Source: Pseudomonas putida
GTDB taxonomy: Bacteria > Pseudomonadota > Gammaproteobacteria > Pseudomonadales > Pseudomonadaceae
DNA: 64,000 nt
NCBI RefSeq assembly: GCF_001976065.1
Contig: NZ_MNAH01000010.1
Location: forward strand, 1-64,000
Direction of reading: 5' to 3'
The notes under the pieces were generated by a model. The model searched no databases and was not told the origin of the DNA. It saw only the letters and a list, made by a program, of their open reading frames with translations. This document shows positions 43,873-51,786 of this stretch, in pieces. The position numbers and the translations under genes are program-made. How positions within the stretch are numbered: the first letter of the stretch is position 1; every line of letters begins with the position of its first letter.

Positions 43873-45189
43873 ATGAATGTTCACCACGCCCTTGCTGACA
43901 CTATCGAAACTTCAACCGCCAGCACGCCCCGACTGTATGCCTGGTGCGTATTTGCACTCAGTTTCGGTTTGCTGATTTCAGACTACATGTCGCGACAAGT
44001 GCTCAATGCAATCTTTCCGCTGCTCAAATCCGAGTGGGCACTGAGCGACGCCCAACTGGGCTTGCTGAGCGGCATCGTCGGTCTGATGGTTGGCCTGTTG
44101 ACCGTACCCATGTCAATAATGGCCGACCGCTGGGGAAGGGTTCGCAGCCTGGTGCTGATGGCCGCGATCTGGAGCCTGGCTACACTTGGCTCCGGCTTTG
44201 CACAAAATTACGAACACATGCTCCTCGCCAGGTCGTTGGTCGGCATCGGCGAGGCAGCCTATGCCAGCGTCGGCGTCGCTGTGGTGCTTTCCGTCTTTCC
44301 CAAGCAGATGCGTGCGACCCTCATCAGCACCTTCATGGCTGGCGCCATGTTTGGCTCCGTACTGGGCATGGCGCTGGGTGGCATCATCGCCGAGCACCTG
44401 GGCTGGCGCTCTGCTTTCATCGTCATGGCGGCATTCGGCCTGACGCTCGCCATCATCTATCCACTGGTAGTAAAAGAGCGGCGCCTTGGCAACTGCAATC
44501 AGACCGCAAGCCAACACGCCGAAGCAAACGGCAAGAGTCCGCTACGTTCGCTGTTTGCCAGTCGTTCGGTCATCAGTGCCTATATCGGCAGCGGCCTGCA
44601 GATGTTCATCGGCGGCTCGTTGATCGCCTGGTTGCCCAGCTACCTGAACCGTTACTACCACATGGGCACCGATCGGGCTGGCATGATCTCCGCCATCCTG
44701 ATCCTGGCGGGTGGCGCCGGCATGATCCTCTGCGGCATCCTCAGCGATCGCCTGTGCCGCAAAGCGCCCGAGCGCAAGATTACCCTGTCCATCGCCTATT
44801 GCCTGATCACCAGCCTATTGCTTTCAGTGGCCATGCTGTTGCCCCCCGGAGTGGCGCAACTGGTCTTCATCGCTCTGGCCATGCTGGTGGTCACTGGCAC
44901 GTTTGGCCCCGCCGGCGCCGTGATTGCCAACTTGACCCACCCCTCGGTGCACGGCACGGCCTTTGCCATTCTGGCGCTGGCCAATAACCTGCTTGGCCAG
45001 GCACCCGGCCCCTATGTCACGGGCCTGCTGGCTGACGCCTTTGGCCTCGATCGCGCCTTCCAGTTGATCCCGCTGATCGGCATCGCTGCGGCCCTCGTGT
45101 TCTGCTACGGCAAGCGCCACTACCAACGCGATATCCAGAAACTGGTTCCGACAGTCGCTCTTACCACGTCACCCGGAAGAACTTCATGA
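43873..45189 (+). CDS. MFS transporter
   Basis: 438 residues, 12 predicted membrane segments. The MFS signature between helices 2 and 3 is visible in MADRWGRVRSL. AAGGAAT precedes the ATG. As the third gene of the rightward arm it is the likely importer of the cluster's substrate or an exporter of a product. Its stop overlaps the start of a 21-codon ORF (ATGA). Confidence 0.9.
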   Translation: MNVHHALADTIETSTASTPRLYAWCVFALSFGLLISDYMSRQVLNAIFPLLKSEWALSDAQLGLLSGIVGLMVGLLTVPMSIMADRWGRVRSLVLMAAIWSLATLGSGFAQNYEHMLLARSLVGIGEAAYASVGVAVVLSVFPKQMRATLISTFMAGAMFGSVLGMALGGIIAEHLGWRSAFIVMAAFGLTLAIIYPLVVKERRLGNCNQTASQHAEANGKSPLRSLFASRSVISAYIGSGLQMFIGGSLIAWLPSYLNRYYHMGTDRAGMISAILILAGGAGMILCGILSDRLCRKAPERKITLSIAYCLITSLLLSVAMLLPPGVAQLVFIALAMLVVTGTFGPAGAVIANLTHPSVHGTAFAILALANNLLGQAPGPYVTGLLADAFGLDRAFQLIPLIGIAAALVFCYGKRHYQRDIQKLVPTVALTTSPGRTS

Positions 45190-45251
45190 GCACCCACACC
45201 AAGTCGCCGGTGGCACAACCACTGCCTTGCATCCAGGAGAGACTTGCATGA
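45186..45251 (+). CDS. 21-codon ORF linking the MFS and YeiH-like genes
   Basis: ATG at 45186 overlaps the MFS stop as ATGA, and its own stop overlaps the YeiH-like start as ATGA. The peptide is MSTHTKSPVAQPLPCIQERL plus one Ala. It covers the ribosome site of the next gene. It may be a remnant of a gene lost between the two, or a coupling ORF that carries ribosomes from one gene to the next. No homology can be assigned. Confidence 0.4.
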   Translation: MSTHTKSPVAQPLPCIQERLA

Positions 45252-46258
45252 GCTCCGCAACCATTGCCTCGCTGGGGGTACGCAGCCAAATGCTGATGCC
45301 CGGCTTTATCGTCAGCGCCATGGTCGCAGCTGCGGCCACGTTCCTCTCCGAGCACTACGGCGCGCCGGTGATGCTATTCGCCCTGCTACTGGGCATGGCA
45401 ATGAATTTTCTTTCCGGTGACGGGGTGTGCAAGCCAGGCATCGAGTTCACGGCCCGCGAGATCCTCCGGGTCGGTGTTGCGCTGCTCGGCATCCGCATCA
45501 CCCTGGAGCAGATCGTTGCCCTTGGCTGGCAGCCGGTTGTGATGGTGGTGACGCTGGTGGTGGTGACTATCTTGGTGTCCATCGTCGCGGCCCGCGCCAT
45601 GGGCTTCAGCACCTTGTTCGGCCTGCTCACGGGCGGCGCCACCGCCATTTGTGGCGCTTCGGCGGCCCTTGCCCTGGCGGCAGCACTGCCAAGCCATGAG
45701 AAGAAGGAACGGGCGACACTGTTCACGGTCATCGGCGTTTCAGCGCTATCCACCTTGGCAATGATCCTATACCCGATGATTGCCCAGTTTTTTAATCTAA
45801 CGCCCTTGCATGCCGGTTTTTTCCTTGGTGGAACCATTCACGATGTGGCCCAGGTGGTTGGCGCCGGCTACGGCATGTCACACGAGACTGGCGACAGCGC
45901 CACGGTTGTGAAACTGATGCGCGTGGCGATGCTGCTACCGGTGATTCTGTGCGCGGCCATGATCACCCGCGCCCGAGGTGCCGAACCTGGAAGCAAGCGG
46001 CCACCGCTACTGCCGTGGTTCGCGGTGGGGTTCGTAATCCTTGCCGCAGTTAACAGCACCGGGTTCATTCCACAGGTGGTTCAGGATGCCGGCAATAGCC
46101 TGTCACGTTGGTGCCTGGTGATCGCCATCAGCGCACTGGGCATGAAGACACAGCTCAAGGAGCTGGCCTCGGTGGGGATCAAACCCATTCTGTTGATGGT
46201 AGGAGAGACCGTATTCCTTGGTGCACTGGTGCTGGCGATGCTGCACTGGGCCATGTAG
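45248..46258 (+). CDS. YeiH-family (UPF0324) putative sulfate/sulfite exporter
   Basis: 336 residues, about 10 membrane segments. Family blocks: LGMAMNFLSGDGVCKPGIEF, LRVGVALLGIRITLEQI, GGATAICGASAALALAAALP and GGTIHDVAQVVGAGYGMS. The start at 45248 follows AGGAGA. YeiH-type proteins are annotated as sulfate exporters on limited evidence. Its presence beside a TauD-like dioxygenase would fit removal of sulfite or sulfate from a sulfonated or sulfated substrate. Confidence 0.87.
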   Translation: MSSATIASLGVRSQMLMPGFIVSAMVAAAATFLSEHYGAPVMLFALLLGMAMNFLSGDGVCKPGIEFTAREILRVGVALLGIRITLEQIVALGWQPVVMVVTLVVVTILVSIVAARAMGFSTLFGLLTGGATAICGASAALALAAALPSHEKKERATLFTVIGVSALSTLAMILYPMIAQFFNLTPLHAGFFLGGTIHDVAQVVGAGYGMSHETGDSATVVKLMRVAMLLPVILCAAMITRARGAEPGSKRPPLLPWFAVGFVILAAVNSTGFIPQVVQDAGNSLSRWCLVIAISALGMKTQLKELASVGIKPILLMVGETVFLGALVLAMLHWAM

Positions 46259-46605
46259 ACCGAACCCCTGCGGGGTTATCGACGCTCTCGTCAAACAGAG
46301 CTTTTTGCCGCGTCGGAGTTGTGTACCAGCTGCTCCGTTACGCGGCATTTTTTTAATCGAAATTTGCTTGCTCCGACTTTCCTGCCCTGAGAAATTGTTA
46401 TGAACACTTGAGTCGGCTCGGTTAGCGCTTTTACGCTTGTTTTTCTGTTTTCGCACGGACAGGCTTCCCGGATTGGTAGCTAGGCGATGTTTTGCTGCTC
46501 ATCAATCGTGCTTTTGGAAACCGACGTTTGCGCCCGCTAGGTCAGTGATCAGCCAAGCCGAAAATGAGCTTTTCCAAACACAACTACGTTGGTACACCCA
46601 TGCGT
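46259..46605. other. Intergenic stretch, convergent genes
   Basis: 347 bases between the YeiH-like gene and the convergent helicase gene. AACCCCTGCGGGGTT at 46263-46277 is a small perfect hairpin just after the YeiH-like stop, without a clear T tract. Nothing else recognised. Base composition falls here relative to the catabolic cluster. Confidence 0.5.
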
Positions 46606-48006
46606 TCAATACACGCTCAGAAGCTGCGTCCGGTAGTGCTGTGAAAAGTTGAGTTCATACAATGCGGGCTCAGATGAGCCGAAATTCGAAACTGCGTGAT
46701 CGCTGCCCATTCGAGAAAAGGCGCCGCCCATTGAACCTCCTAAGATGGCGATTGCAATGCCGCTAGGATCTTCAGGACTGTCGTCGTTCTTGTCGTCGCA
46801 CTCAAACTCCGAAGCTCGCATGACACTCAATACGGCATGATCACCGGGCAGATCATCGGCCAAGCGCTCCGAGTATTGCTGAAGAGCTGGTTCCGCGAGA
46901 ACATATAACCAAGCTTTTTCATCCGCATCACTTGAGCGCCTGAGGATTCTGCCCAACACCTGGCGATAGTGCAGTTCGGTACGTATACGACTTAGATGAC
47001 AACAAACCTGCAGCCTTGGTATGTCCGTCCCCTCGCTGATCATGCCAACCGCAATAATCCAGGTGCAGCCACCATGTCGAAAATCATTGATGACCTGCTG
47101 CGCGTTTGGCGTCTTATTGGTCACGACCTGACAAACCTCCCCTTGGGCACGCATAAGGTCAGCTATGCGATGAGCGTGCTCAATGTTTGTCGCAACTACC
47201 AGGCCCCCGGCTTCCGGGTGTCGCTCACGGATATCCCGAAGCTTTGCACACCCTAATAACAGAATCCGCCGCAAGATATCGTTGTGAAACAGCAAATCTT
47301 CATAGGATACGGGTGACTCGGAAAGTAGCCTGGCGATACTCGGAAACGTCGTGACGGTACCTTCTGTGGAGAGCGTTTCAGTTACCCTCACCATGTTGTT
47401 ATCCAATACGACGATGCGCGGCGACCGACATACGCCGTCAGCGATTGCCTCCTGCAAGCCATATCGGTAATCACAGATCAACACCCCATCTGGCTGAGAA
47501 TATCGAGCAAGCGCGATGGCTTTCTGGTCAGACCTCCAGGGTGTCCCCGAGAGGGCAAGAGTAAAGGTGGCTCGATCTTGTATCCTTTGAACAATCTGCT
47601 GCCCCCATGCATTGCTTAACAGCAAGTCATGGCCTGCGCAGTGATGGATTTCATCGAAAACTGCGAACACCCTGTAATCGTCGAACAGCCTCCAGAACGC
47701 TGCGTCTCGATATTCCATTCCTTGATACGTGCAAGCAACGCCGACGGCACCGATCAAGCCATCCAGGCGCCTCCCGATAACGGCGGAGAACGTTTTTTGA
47801 AAACCATCCATGGTCTGCCTTGACGGAGCAAAGCAAAGAATCAGATCTATCTTGTCTTGCAGCAGCAATTGCTTGGCCAGCTCTGCTGCCATTTTCGTCT
47901 TCCCCGCACCGGGAGTTGCTTGGCAAAAAAAATGAGGTTGCTGGGTGTAGTGCTGCAGAGCCATCGTGATGCAGTCGTGTTGCCATGCCCTAAGAGTAGA
48001 GTTCAT
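46606..48006 (-). CDS. Superfamily 2 DEAD/DEAH-box helicase-like protein
   Basis: 466 residues. Motif I ATPGAGKTK (about 30-38), motif II FDEIHH (Asp118-His121), motif III ALSGTPWRSD, and motif VI QVLGRILRRS (about 375-385). It opens with the Q-like LRAWQHDCI typical of type III restriction or COG1061-type helicases. It is shorter than phage-defence helicases such as HamB. The start overlaps the stop of the upstream 195-residue gene (ATGA), so the pair is one operon. It is likely an accessory or defence helicase; function unknown. Confidence 0.85.
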   Translation of the reverse strand: MNSTLRAWQHDCITMALQHYTQQPHFFCQATPGAGKTKMAAELAKQLLLQDKIDLILCFAPSRQTMDGFQKTFSAVIGRRLDGLIGAVGVACTYQGMEYRDAAFWRLFDDYRVFAVFDEIHHCAGHDLLLSNAWGQQIVQRIQDRATFTLALSGTPWRSDQKAIALARYSQPDGVLICDYRYGLQEAIADGVCRSPRIVVLDNNMVRVTETLSTEGTVTTFPSIARLLSESPVSYEDLLFHNDILRRILLLGCAKLRDIRERHPEAGGLVVATNIEHAHRIADLMRAQGEVCQVVTNKTPNAQQVINDFRHGGCTWIIAVGMISEGTDIPRLQVCCHLSRIRTELHYRQVLGRILRRSSDADEKAWLYVLAEPALQQYSERLADDLPGDHAVLSVMRASEFECDDKNDDSPEDPSGIAIAILGGSMGGAFSRMGSDHAVSNFGSSEPALYELNFSQHYRTQLLSVY

Positions 48007-48590
48007 GCGGCAGAAATCGCCTTAAGTGTATTCTCGATTGCACGAACGTGACCAAGGAGCTTTGAGCTCCTGTCGCGGGCTTCCAGATATACCCCTTCAA
48101 AACGTCCCTTCAGATGAGGAATTTCCTCAAATAACTGCTTGTACCGCTCGGTCTCCCCCAAGGATGAGAGCAGATCAAGCCGGGTCTCCTTAAGCATCAT
48201 TTGAAGGCGGGCCTGGTCTTCTTGCCCTTCCTTTGAGCTAGGCACAGAGCAGGGTGTTTCTCTTCCCCCATCTGCTGAAGCGTCCAGAGGGTCGACGGTC
48301 ATGGAGAAGTTTCCATCGACCAGTACAAGCTGCAGCCGTTGCGGCATCTCCAACATACGAAACACCTGGCCCCGCTTCTGGCGCTGCACCGACATCTCCG
48401 CCCAGCCAACGCGAATTAATCTTCGGATCTGTTCATAAACATAAACGCGCACATCCGCGAGCCGAAAGCTTGAGGGAGGAAGGAGTGCCGCATACGCGTC
48501 TCTCAACTGACGGGTCGTGAATTCCCTAGAAAAGTGCTCGCACAGCAGAGAATGGAGCTGCCTGTCAAATTCGAATAAATCCTGTTTCAT
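48003..48590 (-). CDS. Unknown protein, winged-helix-like N-terminus and helical C-terminus
   Basis: 195 residues. The N-terminal 80 (FSREFTTRQLRDAYAALLPP, DVRVYVYEQIRRLIRVGWAE) read as a winged helix; residues about 125-195 are highly helical, probably coiled coil. No family recognised. GAGG precedes the ATG. It is the first gene of the operon with the helicase, so it may give the helicase a DNA- or RNA-binding partner. Confidence 0.72.
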   Translation of the reverse strand: MKQDLFEFDRQLHSLLCEHFSREFTTRQLRDAYAALLPPSSFRLADVRVYVYEQIRRLIRVGWAEMSVQRQKRGQVFRMLEMPQRLQLVLVDGNFSMTVDPLDASADGGRETPCSVPSSKEGQEDQARLQMMLKETRLDLLSSLGETERYKQLFEEIPHLKGRFEGVYLEARDRSSKLLGHVRAIENTLKAISAA

Positions 48591-48692
48591 GCAGGCGCCT
48601 CAATGATCTTTAAACAAAAATGCGGATTATAGTCCGTGGCCGAATCGTCCGCAAACACTCGATAGTCCTTCCTCATATATGTCGAGGCGGCT

Positions 48693-48899
48693 ATGGGGAA
48701 TCTGGCGAAAGGATTGGGGAAAAAGATCAGGCAAGCGAGGAAAGCAAAAGGTCTATCGCAGGACGTCTTCGCTCTGATTTGCCAAGTAGACCGAAGCTAC
48801 ATGGGCCGAATTGAACGGGGCGAAGTCAATATTACGGTCGAAAAGCTGTACCAAATTGCCGAAAACCTGGGCTGTGACCCTGCGGAGTTGTTACCGTAG
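48693..48899 (+). CDS. Small XRE (controller-like) regulator
   Basis: 68 residues, a single helix-turn-helix domain: LSQDVFALICQVDRSYMGRI then EKLYQIAENLGCDPAELL. Size and sequence style resemble controller (C) proteins of restriction-modification systems. GAGG lies before the ATG. It is divergent from the helicase operon with 102 bases between; two ATAGTCC sequences (48629-48635, 48662-48668) in that gap are candidate operators. Confidence 0.82.
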   Translation: MGNLAKGLGKKIRQARKAKGLSQDVFALICQVDRSYMGRIERGEVNITVEKLYQIAENLGCDPAELLP

Positions 48900-49623
48900 A
48901 AAAATACTTAAATTAATAACCGTTTAAACAATCTGCACGTAACTGCCTGGCAACTGAATCGGCACGGACTCTCTAGACACTTTCCCAATTTGCTAAGCAA
49001 CGCTTTAAACCGCTGACAGCTAAGTACGAGTTACGCTTACGGTGCCTCACCAGATCTCGAAAAAGACGACTGGTCTTTGGAGATTGATACCCCAAGTTAC
49101 AAATTCGCTTAGCAAGAACGAACTTAAAATACAGCTGGCGTACCGAGCGTCAACCTGGAGGAAGGTTGCGTTAGGTCTGGCGACCATTTGAAGGCAGCAC
49201 TTCGCTCGCACCCCCGGACAGGATATGGGCATCGATGGGGCATTTGCCCATGTGAATACCATGCCCATACGGCCATGATCGGCGTAGCCCAACGAGATTC
49301 CGAAGAGCATCTTCATTGATGCTGCGATGCGATCGCTGGCACTGCTGAAAAGCCCAAGACCCAAGCTCAGGACTATTTGTCTATGCCAGCTGCGTGTGCT
49401 GAAGGGGGACCCACCTACTCTGCCTCCACAAGGCCGACGTCGCTGCTTGTCTTCTCACTGGACAGGGTGTCCACGCCCCTATAGCGTGAACCGCAATGGC
49501 CTACGCCACACCGGTTGCCGCTACTTCATAAGAAGTTGAAACGTACTCATCAGATGGATCGCTCATTTGTTCCACGCGTTGGAAAATAATTGAAAAGAGT
49601 TAATTTAGGTAAGTGACTGATTT
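48900..49623. other. AT-rich, gene-poor right end of the island
   Basis: About 720 bases without an intact gene. The last 60 bases are especially AT-rich and hold copy B of the 53-bp repeat. This matches the short AT-rich 3' end described for GInts. A decayed nitroreductase-like fragment may lie at 49047-49364 on the minus strand. Confidence 0.65.
49047..49364 (-). pseudogene. Possible nitroreductase C-terminal remnant
   Basis: The reading frame contains KMLFGISLGYADHGRMGM and WANAPSMPIS, which resemble the nitroreductase C-terminal block (LFGISxGYAD...N...RAPL). Just upstream a neighbouring frame reads SINEDAL, as if a frameshift separates it from a GINED-like stretch. There is no intact start or N-terminal domain. 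The match is short, so this could be coincidence. Confidence 0.25.
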
Positions 49624-49651
49624 ATGGAAGATAAAACACATGTAACTGTTA
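49599..49651 (+). repeat. Copy B of the 53-bp repeat at the right island end
   Basis: Matches 18559-18611 at 39 of 53 positions in the same orientation. It spans the ATG at 49624 of the ybiB-like gene and ends 17 bases before the alternative ATG at 49669, placing the island boundary at or inside the 5' end of that gene. Confidence 0.75.
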
Positions 49652-50670
49652 GCAAGGCTCCGGAACATATGACCGACTACCCAGCGCTGACCCTCGAAAC
49701 GCCTGCCGAGCACCCGTTCGCCCAATTCGTGCGGATCCTCGGCAAAGGCAAGCGTGGCGCCCGCGACCTGACGCGCGAAGAAGCCCGCGCCGCCATGGGC
49801 ATGGTGCTCGACGACAAGGTCGAGGACACCCAGCTCGGCGCCTTCCTGATGCTGTTGCGCCACAAGGAAGAAAGCGCGCAGGAAATGGCCGGCTTCACCG
49901 AGGCCCTGCGCGAACGCTTGCAGGCGCCTGCCCTGGCGGTGGATCTGGACTGGCCGACCTATGCCGGCAAGAAGCGTCACCTGCCGTGGTACCTGCTGGC
50001 GGCCAAGTGCCTGGCGCAGAACGGCGTGCGGATCTTCATGCATGGCGGCGGTGCGCACACCGCGGGACGGCTCTACAGCGAACAATTGCTGGATGAGCTG
50101 AACATCCCGCTGTGCCGCGACTGGCAGCAGGTGGGCACGGCGCTGGACAACGGCGGCCTGGCCTTCATGCCGCTGGTGGACTGGGCACCGCAGCTGCAAC
50201 GCATGATCAACCTGCGCAACACCCTGGGCCTGCGCTCGCCGATCCATTCGCTGGCACGCATTCTCAACCCGCTGGGCGCCCGTTGCGGCCTGCAAAGCAT
50301 CTTCCACCCCGGCTACCAGGCGGTGCACCGCGATGCCAGCGGCTTGCTCGGCGACAGCGCGATCGTGGTCAAGGGCGATGGCGGCGAGATCGAGATAAAC
50401 CCCGACGCCGACAGCCACCTGTACGGCACCAGCGGCGGCGAGAGTTGGGATGAGGAATGGCCGCAACTGTCGAGCCAGCGTCACGTCAAACCCGCCAGCC
50501 TGGAACCCGAGCATCTGAAAGCCGTATGGCGCGGCGACGTGGTGGACAGCTACCCGCAAATGGCCCTGGTCTCGACCATGGCCCTGGCGTTGCGTGGCCT
50601 CGGCCAGAGCCGCGAGCAGGCGTTCGAAACAGCCCAACAGTATTGGGATGCGCGGGATAGATCGATTTAA
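49624..50670 (+). CDS. YbiB/TrpD2-like (anthranilate phosphoribosyltransferase-fold) nucleic-acid-binding protein
   Basis: 348 residues from the first ATG, or 333 from the in-frame ATG at 49669 (MTDYPALTLETPAEHPFAQF), which looks like the original start. The fold-family blocks are LTREEARAAMGMVLDDKVED and the glycine-rich MHGGGAHTAGRLYSEQLL. YbiB is a TrpD-like protein that binds nucleic acid and lacks anthranilate activity. The first 15 residues are encoded by island-end sequence. It is the first backbone gene after the island, on the way to cysG. Confidence 0.85.
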   Translation: MEDKTHVTVSKAPEHMTDYPALTLETPAEHPFAQFVRILGKGKRGARDLTREEARAAMGMVLDDKVEDTQLGAFLMLLRHKEESAQEMAGFTEALRERLQAPALAVDLDWPTYAGKKRHLPWYLLAAKCLAQNGVRIFMHGGGAHTAGRLYSEQLLDELNIPLCRDWQQVGTALDNGGLAFMPLVDWAPQLQRMINLRNTLGLRSPIHSLARILNPLGARCGLQSIFHPGYQAVHRDASGLLGDSAIVVKGDGGEIEINPDADSHLYGTSGGESWDEEWPQLSSQRHVKPASLEPEHLKAVWRGDVVDSYPQMALVSTMALALRGLGQSREQAFETAQQYWDARDRSI

Positions 50671-50760
50671 TCGATCATAACGCGTCAAGCTTTGCGCTTT
50701 TTTATCGAACCTATCAGCCTAGACTCCTCTCCAACGCTTATCGGTTGAGGAGTCTCGGAC

Positions 50761-51762
50761 ATGGGTTTGTTAGTTGAAGGTCGCTGGCAGGACAAATGGT
50801 ACGAAAGCAGCAAGGACGGCGCGTTCCAGCGTGAACAGGCGCAACGTCGCAACTGGGTCACCGCTGACGGTCAACCCGGCCCCAATGGTGTCGGTGGTTT
50901 TGCTGCCGAGGCCGGTCGCTATCACCTCTACGTCTCACTGGCCTGTCCCTGGGCCCACCGCACGCTGATCCTGCGTAAACTCAAGGGCCTGGAAAACCTC
51001 ATCGAGGTGTCGGTGGTCAGCTACTTGATGCTGGAGAACGGCTGGACCTTCGACAAGTCTCACGGCTCCACTGGCGACAAGCTCGATCATTTCGACTTCA
51101 TGCACCAGCGCTACACCGCCGACACCGCCGACTACACCGGCCGCGTCACCGTGCCGGTGCTGTGGGACAACCAGCAGAAACGCATCGTCAACAATGAATC
51201 GGCGGAAATCATCCGCATGTTCAACGGCGCCTTCGATGAATTGACCGGCAATGACCTGGATTTCTATCCGCCGGCGCTGCGCAGCGAGATCGACGCGCTG
51301 AACGAGCGGATCTATCCGGCGGTGAACAACGGCGTGTATCGCGCCGGGTTTGCCACTTCGCAGAACGCTTATGAACAAGCCTTCGACGAATTGTTTGCAG
51401 AACTGGAGCGACTGGAACAATTGCTGGATGCCAATCGTTATCTGGCCGGTGAGTACCTGACCGAAGCGGACATCCGCCTGTTCACCACGCTGATTCGTTT
51501 CGACGCCGTGTATTACGGGCACTTCAAGTGCAACCTGCGGCGCATTGCCGATTATCCGAACCTGTCGAACTGGCTAAGGGAGATTTACCAGTGGCCCGGG
51601 ATTGCCGAGACGGTGAGTTTTGAGCACATCAAGAACCACTACTACGGCAGCCACAAGACCATCAATCCGACGGGGATTGTGCCGAAAGGACCGCAACAGG
51701 ATTTCACCGCGGGACATGACCGGGAGCGGTTGAGCGGGAAAGGGGTTTGGCGCAAGGCTTGA
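50761..51762 (+). CDS. yqjG: Glutathionyl-hydroquinone reductase (YqjG/ECM4-like)
   Basis: 333 residues. The active-site motif SLACPWAHRTLILRKLKGLE contains the catalytic cysteine of xi-class glutathione transferases; C-terminal block EYLTEADIRLFTTLIRFDAV binds the substrate site. It reduces glutathionyl-hydroquinones in the cytoplasm. GAGG lies before the start. Monocistronic between the ybiB-like gene and a REPIN. Confidence 0.93.
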   Translation: MGLLVEGRWQDKWYESSKDGAFQREQAQRRNWVTADGQPGPNGVGGFAAEAGRYHLYVSLACPWAHRTLILRKLKGLENLIEVSVVSYLMLENGWTFDKSHGSTGDKLDHFDFMHQRYTADTADYTGRVTVPVLWDNQQKRIVNNESAEIIRMFNGAFDELTGNDLDFYPPALRSEIDALNERIYPAVNNGVYRAGFATSQNAYEQAFDELFAELERLEQLLDANRYLAGEYLTEADIRLFTTLIRFDAVYYGHFKCNLRRIADYPNLSNWLREIYQWPGIAETVSFEHIKNHYYGSHKTINPTGIVPKGPQQDFTAGHDRERLSGKGVWRKA

Positions 51763-51786
51763 GTTTGATAAAGGTTTGAGGGCCTC

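Larger units (their letters stand above)
13239..49668. mobile_element. GInt-type genomic island inserted between tusE and the ybiB-like gene
   Basis: The backbone order tusE to ybiB/cysG is interrupted by about 36.4 kb. The left end has four overlapping genes encoding three tyrosine recombinases and a small HTH/coiled-coil protein, the defining ginABCD operon of GInts as described in Pseudomonas (tripartite: gin operon, cargo, short AT-rich 3' end, imperfect direct repeats). The right end is AT-rich and gene-poor and abuts the ybiB-like gene. Cargo includes defence-like genes, lipoproteins, MITEs, a catabolic cluster and a helicase operon. No conjugation genes are present. Limits are placed at gene edges and are approximate; exact attachment sites were not resolved. 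Confidence 0.82.

Noticed and set aside
13239..49668. Prophage or conjugative element
   Set aside because: No capsid, terminase, portal, relaxase or type IV secretion genes are present.
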